From assembly GCA_963580245.1 (NCBI GenBank), contig CAUZJO010000103.1, forward strand, positions 1-17,347: a stretch of DNA of 17,347 nt, read 5' to 3'. The translations under genes and the position numbers were made by a program. The notes under the pieces were generated by a model. It had not been told where the DNA came from. It made no database searches and was given only the letters and a program-made list of their open reading frames with translations. The DNA is from CAUZJO01 sp963580245 (lineage in GTDB: Bacteria > Sumerlaeota > Sumerlaeia > MVZB01). Position 1 is the first letter of the stretch; each line of letters starts with the position of its first letter. Below, piece after piece: positions 13,966-17,347 of this stretch.

Positions 13966-14133
13966 GGTCGTCACAACGCAAACCAGTGGCTCCAACCGCA
14001 CCGAAACCCCGACGGGAGCAAATACAAATTCAAAACCGGATACAAAGACATGGCGCACAAAGGGCACATCGGTTTCCAGGATCACGGGGACCCGGTTTAT
14101 TATCGGGACATACGGATAAAGGTGATGGATTAG
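13966..14133 (+). pseudogene. Eroded 3' end of a DUF1080 (3-keto-disaccharide hydrolase-like) gene
   Basis: The last 55 codons before the TAG at 14131 encode a recognisable C-terminus of a DUF1080 domain: NQW, then NPDGSKYKFKTGYKDMAHKG, then HIGFQDHGDPVYYRDIRIK. DUF1080 proteins are concanavalin-like beta sandwiches, usually exported, that act on sugars in Planctomycetota, Verrucomicrobiota and relatives. The rest of the approximately 200-residue domain is missing. Upstream in the same frame the translation is unlike the family, while a neighbouring frame gives LYKNNGG, reminiscent of the family's preceding strand, which suggests a frameshift. There is no start codon with a ribosome-binding site. 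I read it as a decaying relic rather than an expressed small protein. Confidence 0.6.
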
Positions 14134-14199
14134 ACCAGCTTCGGCGGAGGCATCATCTATTAGGGCCGACGGAAACCAGGCCAAGCTGGTCAAGTCAGT

Positions 14200-14361
14200 T
14201 TAAGTTCTTGGCGCCGGTGCCTCGGCCGGCCACGCCAGCCAGGATGAATAACCTGTTTGATCATACGAGTTAAACATGACAAACGACCCATAACGGGTGT
14301 CTTCGGGCAGTCCTGAGATGGTTAGCCGGTGAACCTCAATCTTGCGTCGCTTGGTCGGCAT
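14200..14361 (-). CDS. Candidate 53-residue protein downstream of leuD
   Basis: Starting at the ATG at 14361 on the minus strand, an open frame of 53 codons begins MPTKRRKIEVHRLTISG and ends WPAEAPAPRT before TAA. AAGGA lies eight bases upstream of the ATG, a better ribosome-binding site than leuD's own. The start is 31 nt after the leuD stop codon on the same strand, so it could be the second gene of that transcript. The protein has a basic N-terminus, then alternating hydrophobic and aromatic residues (YGSFVMFNSYDQTGYSSWLAW) suggesting a small beta-rich fold; there are no cysteines and no signal peptide. I recognise no family. It does not overlap any other gene. Confidence 0.45.
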   Translation of the reverse strand: MPTKRRKIEVHRLTISGLPEDTRYGSFVMFNSYDQTGYSSWLAWPAEAPAPRT

Positions 14362-14392
14362 GGAAATGTCCTTTTTACTTGTCTCGGGATAC

Positions 14393-14950
14393 TCAAATCA
14401 ACCCGGCCCGCTCGGCGTAGGCGAAGACGTCGCCCGCCTCGATAATCGGCAGGATGTCGCCCAGAGGATTGAGCGGATGCTCGACGCTTCGGGTCAGGTT
14501 GTGGATCGTATTGGCTTTCAGGTCGATCAGCGCTTCGTCCCCTGTGGCGAAGGCGTCCATCAGGCTTGCGGGCGTTTCGTATGGGATCAGATAGCCGCCG
14601 TTGACGCAGTTGCGGAAAAAGATGCGGGCGTACGATTCGGCGACCACGGCCTCGATGCCTGCCTCGCGCAGGGCGAACGGGGCGTGTTCGCGCGAGGAGC
14701 CGCAGCCGAAGTTCTTCCCGCCCAGGACGATCTTGTAGTCGCTGACGAACTCGTTCTCGCGCACGAACGGGACGTTGCCTTGCGGCAGACCGGCCTCGGC
14801 GGGAGGGACCGAACTGAGCGCATGGCGGCCGAAGAACTTGCGCTCCTCGGGGTCGGTCAGGCTATAGACCAGATGCTCGGCCGGGATGATCTGGTCGGTG
14901 TCGATGTTGTCGCCGACGATGTATATCTTGCCCTTGATCTCTTTTTTCAT
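14393..14950 (-). CDS. leuD: 3-isopropylmalate dehydratase small subunit LeuD
   Basis: With LeuC, LeuD forms the dehydratase that interconverts 2- and 3-isopropylmalate in leucine synthesis; related archaeal-type subunits act on citramalate or homoaconitate. The 185 residues begin with GKIYIVGDNIDTDQIIPA and carry the substrate-binding loop NFGCGSSREHAP (80-91) and NGGYLIPYE. The frame stays open upstream to 15256, but that extension would overlap the start of the divergent hydrolase gene and carry no family sequence, so I chose the ATG at 14950. The Shine-Dalgarno is weak. A good promoter lies about 52 nt upstream. leuC is not in the window, so whether the partner is LeuC or an aconitase-like protein elsewhere is unknown. 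Confidence 0.94.
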   Translation of the reverse strand: MKKEIKGKIYIVGDNIDTDQIIPAEHLVYSLTDPEERKFFGRHALSSVPPAEAGLPQGNVPFVRENEFVSDYKIVLGGKNFGCGSSREHAPFALREAGIEAVVAESYARIFFRNCVNGGYLIPYETPASLMDAFATGDEALIDLKANTIHNLTRSVEHPLNPLGDILPIIEAGDVFAYAERAGLI

Positions 14951-15008
14951 GTTGTCATCTGGACCCCCACTTTGACCTTGGAACCGTTCTCCGTATACCG
15001 ACTCCGTA

Positions 15009-15037
15009 ATCTTAGGTTCATTCGACGCACGTGTCAA
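15009..15037 (-). promoter_or_regulatory. Sigma70-like promoter of leuD
   Basis: On the minus strand TTGACA (plus-strand 15032-15037, all six consensus bases) and TAAGAT (15009-15014, four of six) are separated by exactly 17 nt. Transcription would start near 15002, giving a leader of about 50 nt before the leuD ATG. I see no leader peptide with a run of leucine codons in that leader. Confidence 0.6.
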
Positions 15038-15139
15038 CGCTCGCGACAACCCTTCATGTTGAACGCCTCCAGCGGCGCACTGCTTGACGTGCGAGCGTTC
15101 GCCGGTCGTCGCGGACCGATGCCGTGCCCGAATCATTCG

Positions 15140-15168
15140 TTGACCGCGCCATGTTTCAGGCCGATAAT
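15140..15168 (+). promoter_or_regulatory. Sigma70-like promoter of the CocE/NonD hydrolase gene
   Basis: TTGACC (15140-15145, five of six) and GATAAT (15163-15168, five of six) are separated by exactly 17 nt. Transcription would start near 15175, with a leader of about 50 nt. The -10 lies within a small hairpin CCGAT-AATCCCC-ATCGG (15161-15177). The two promoters in this 278-bp spacer point away from each other, with about 100 bp between their -35 elements where a shared regulator could bind. Confidence 0.6.
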
Positions 15169-15228
15169 CCCCATCGGTTGGATAAAATCGAATCACCTTG
15201 ATCGACCACTTGGAGAAAGGCGGGCGAG

Positions 15229-17019
15229 ATGAACATTCGTCGACAACAACGACCAAGCCGATGGGCCGCGTGTGTGGGGTTTGCTCTCTTACTGGCGGTA
15301 CAAACGGTGACGCCCCCTTCAGCCCGCGCCGATGCGCACACTGCGGTGGTCGGTGAGGAGGCCATCACCAAAGAGAGTTTCCTCGTGCCGATGCGCGATG
15401 GAGTGATGCTGGAGGTCAACCTTTATCGCAGCCCTGAAATCACCGAGCCCTCTCCCGTGCTGCTGCTTCGGACGCCCTATGACCAGGAATACTTCGAGCC
15501 CCATGCTCGACGCGTTGCGGCCGCGGGATACATCGCGGTCACTCAGGATTGTCGCGGGCGATATGGATCGGGTGGCGAGTTTGGGCTGTATTGGGCGGAA
15601 GGCCGCGATGGTTTTGATACGGTTCTGTGGATCAAGGAGCAGGATTGGTGCAACGGCAAGCTTGGGACGTGGGGAGGCTCCTACATGGGCGCGGTGCAGT
15701 GGCTGGCCGCGGCCGATTGGGCGCCGATTGACGCCGTCACGGCCTCCGGTTCGGCCATGAACTTTTACTATAACATCCACCTGGGCGGCGCGTACCTCAT
15801 GGCGCACGTCCGCCAAGGCTTCAATGGTGACTTGCTGAACGCTCCACCGGAGCCGGGGAAAGCCGAGGATTGGTCGGAGTGGTACTTCTATCTGCCGCTG
15901 ACGGAAATCGACAAAGTCGTCGGTCGGCCCTCCCCGTGGCGAATGAGTCTGATTAAGCACAACAAGCCCGACGGGTTCTGGAAGGGGACCGACGCTTCCC
16001 TGGACGTTGAGCACATGAACTTCCCGGCCCAGCATTTTGTTGGGTATTACGATTTTTTCCTGCGCGAATCGGTCCGGAATTTCCAGCGCATGCGCCGTAG
16101 ATCGGCGACCGCGTTCTCGCGGGATAACCAGCAATTGGTTTTAGGACCTTGGGACCACAGTGGACCGAGCGTGACCAAGGTGGACGACGTGGTTTTTGGG
16201 GAGTCCGCGAAGCTGGACGAGTTGGGAGAGAATTTGGCCTGGTTTGACCGTTTCTTAAAAGGCATCGGCTCGGACAAACCATTCCCGCGCGTGCGGTATT
16301 TCATGATGGGTGAAAACGCGTGGCGCACGGCCGCGGATTGGCCCCCGCCCGAATCCAGTCCGACGCCCTTCTATCTACATTCGGGCGGCCATGCCAACAC
16401 GCGAAAGGGCGACGGCCGACTCGAGAGCTTTCCGTCCACCGCCCTCCAACCATCCGACACCTTCGTCTCCGATCCCGACGACCCGGTTTTGGCGGCGCCG
16501 GCGCATGGCAAGGAGTACGTCAACCGCTTCGGTCCGTTCGATCAGCAACTCGCTCAGGACCGCGAGAACGTGTTGGTTTACTCGACGCCGCCGCTCGACG
16601 AACCCGTTACCTTTGCCGGCGAACTCAGCGCACAGCTTTATGTCTCGGCCGATACGCCGGATGCAGATTGGGTGGTCAAGGTGATCGACCTCCACCCGGA
16701 TGGTTTCGCGCACCCGTTGGCGACCGGCATCCTGCGCGGAAGCGCGCGCGAGTCCGAACTACACCGTTCCCCCCTCGAACCGGAAAAGGTTTACCTGATC
16801 AACGTCGACCTCGGCCACGCGGCGGCGCGCATTGATCCTGGACATCGACTATGCGTTCAGATCGCCGGGAGCAATTTTCCCATCTACGATCGCAATCTCA
16901 ACACCGGCGAGGGACCCACGGGCACCCGCGCGCTGGTTTCCACCGAGCAAGTTCATCATACCCCACTGCGGCCCTCCCTGGTGTGGCTGCCTCTTGTGGA
17001 GAGCGATGTGGCCCGCTGA
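15229..17019 (+). CDS. Exported CocE/NonD (S15-like) alpha/beta hydrolase
   Basis: A 596-residue serine hydrolase of the cocaine-esterase / X-Pro dipeptidyl-peptidase group. A signal peptide with basic residues and the core CVGFALLLAV ends in SARA, with probable cleavage near residue 35, so it acts in the periplasm or outside. The catalytic triad is readable: Ser151 in WGGSYMG, Asp275 in VGYYDFF and His310 in LGPWDHSG. The N-terminal MRDGVMLEVNLYRS, the oxyanion-region RTPYDQEYF and QDCRGRYGSGG are typical. From about 400 onward comes the C-terminal jelly-roll domain (ending near VQIAGSNFPIYDRNLNTGE). Substrates of the family range from acyl-amino acid esters to prolyl peptides and cannot be chosen from sequence. 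The start at 15229 is preceded by GGAGAAAGGCGG. It is transcribed divergently from leuD. Confidence 0.93.
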   Translation: MNIRRQQRPSRWAACVGFALLLAVQTVTPPSARADAHTAVVGEEAITKESFLVPMRDGVMLEVNLYRSPEITEPSPVLLLRTPYDQEYFEPHARRVAAAGYIAVTQDCRGRYGSGGEFGLYWAEGRDGFDTVLWIKEQDWCNGKLGTWGGSYMGAVQWLAAADWAPIDAVTASGSAMNFYYNIHLGGAYLMAHVRQGFNGDLLNAPPEPGKAEDWSEWYFYLPLTEIDKVVGRPSPWRMSLIKHNKPDGFWKGTDASLDVEHMNFPAQHFVGYYDFFLRESVRNFQRMRRRSATAFSRDNQQLVLGPWDHSGPSVTKVDDVVFGESAKLDELGENLAWFDRFLKGIGSDKPFPRVRYFMMGENAWRTAADWPPPESSPTPFYLHSGGHANTRKGDGRLESFPSTALQPSDTFVSDPDDPVLAAPAHGKEYVNRFGPFDQQLAQDRENVLVYSTPPLDEPVTFAGELSAQLYVSADTPDADWVVKVIDLHPDGFAHPLATGILRGSARESELHRSPLEPEKVYLINVDLGHAAARIDPGHRLCVQIAGSNFPIYDRNLNTGEGPTGTRALVSTEQVHHTPLRPSLVWLPLVESDVAR

Positions 17020-17066
17020 TCGGGCAAACCCGTACCGATAAGATTGAATTCGGCTCGCGGCTTCAG

Positions 17067-17347
17067 TCAGTTATTGAAGATAGGCGAGATGAATCCCTGG
17101 TTCGAGTAACTAAGCATGCCATTGCTGATCGTTCCATTACTGGGATCGTAAACATAGCCTGCCCAGCGATCTTCCTGCGGGACGTTCACAAGCGTCCACC
17201 AGTTTACGTCCGGGCCGGCGCTTTCGATGATCCACCTCAAGTCATGAGAAGACAGTCCCTGGACCGCCCAATTGAAAAACCCCCAACGATCGTCGTTATT
17301 GAGCCTCACCGTGTAGACAAATGACTTCGGGACCCCGGCGTCCTCCT
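17067..17347 (-). CDS. 3' end of a gene running off the right edge, unknown product
   Basis: The minus-strand frame is open from the window edge to a TGA at 17067 (92 readable codons), so the start is outside. The visible C-terminus is rich in Trp, Tyr, Phe, Asn and Ser (DDRWGFFNWAVQGL, NWWTLVNVPQEDRWAGYVYD, SYSNQGFISPIFNN), as in extracytoplasmic or repeat-containing beta proteins, and its base composition is less GC-rich than that of its neighbours. I recognise no family. It is convergent with the CocE/NonD gene, whose stop codon is 47 nt away. Confidence 0.6.
   Translation of the reverse strand, partial: EDAGVPKSFVYTVRLNNDDRWGFFNWAVQGLSSHDLRWIIESAGPDVNWWTLVNVPQEDRWAGYVYDPSNGTISNGMLSYSNQGFISPIFNN

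Noticed and set aside
14951..15256. N-terminal extension of LeuD
   Set aside because: The frame is open, but the extra sequence has no family similarity, overlaps the start of the divergent hydrolase gene, and contains the leuD promoter.
1..17347. A novel defence, mobile or secondary-metabolite system
   Set aside because: Apart from the observations listed, every large gene belongs to a known housekeeping or general family, and no repeat arrays, integrases, transposases, toxin-antitoxin pairs or biosynthetic cluster genes were found.

Overview
The window is GC-rich (about 60% by eye) bacterial chromosome that looks like ordinary housekeeping territory of a diderm, probably free-living and uncultured bacterium. 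A very large GreA with a long helical N-terminal region, a relic of a DUF1080-type sugar-hydrolase-like domain, a PilT-family ATPase and a signal-peptide-bearing CocE/NonD hydrolase together suggest the PVC/Planctomycetota/Lentisphaerota/Hydrogenedentota neighbourhood. That placement is inference; there is no rRNA or marker gene here to settle it.

Layout, left to right. 1-331: no supported gene. 332-2629 (-): extended GreA transcript-cleavage factor. 2630-3179: gene-free divergent spacer. 3180-4298 (+): DegT/DnrJ/EryC1/StrS-fold protein that lacks the PLP lysine. 4370-5485 (+): RibD (riboflavin synthesis), followed after 3 nt by a five-helix membrane protein of unknown function. 6466-8955 (+): DNA topoisomerase I with a Lys/Ala-rich N-terminal tail and four zinc ribbons. 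8956-9401: spacer holding a perfect 24-bp inverted repeat and a flanking 13-bp direct repeat. 9402-11614 (+): tightly packed hslV - trpF - secreted protein of unknown function. 11814-13617 (+): PilT/PilU-family ATPase and an ABC ATPase of the MacB/LolD type. 13618-14199: spacer with the eroded 3' end of a DUF1080 gene. 14200-14361 (-): candidate 53-residue protein just downstream of leuD. 14393-14950 (-): leuD. 15229-17019 (+): exported CocE/NonD hydrolase, divergent from leuD, with good sigma70-like promoters readable on both sides of the shared spacer. 17067-17347 (-): 3' end of a gene running off the window.

The genes do not form one pathway. Riboflavin (ribD), tryptophan (trpF) and leucine (leuD) steps are scattered singly, without their usual partners (ribB/E/H, other trp genes, leuC), and hslV has no hslU beside it. 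This suggests a genome where biosynthetic operons are dispersed. I found no phage, IS, CRISPR, defence or secondary-metabolite locus. The observations most worth a second look are the DegT-fold protein with a rewritten PLP site, the palindromic element between topA and hslV, the small gene downstream of leuD, and the unknown secreted protein between trpF and pilT.
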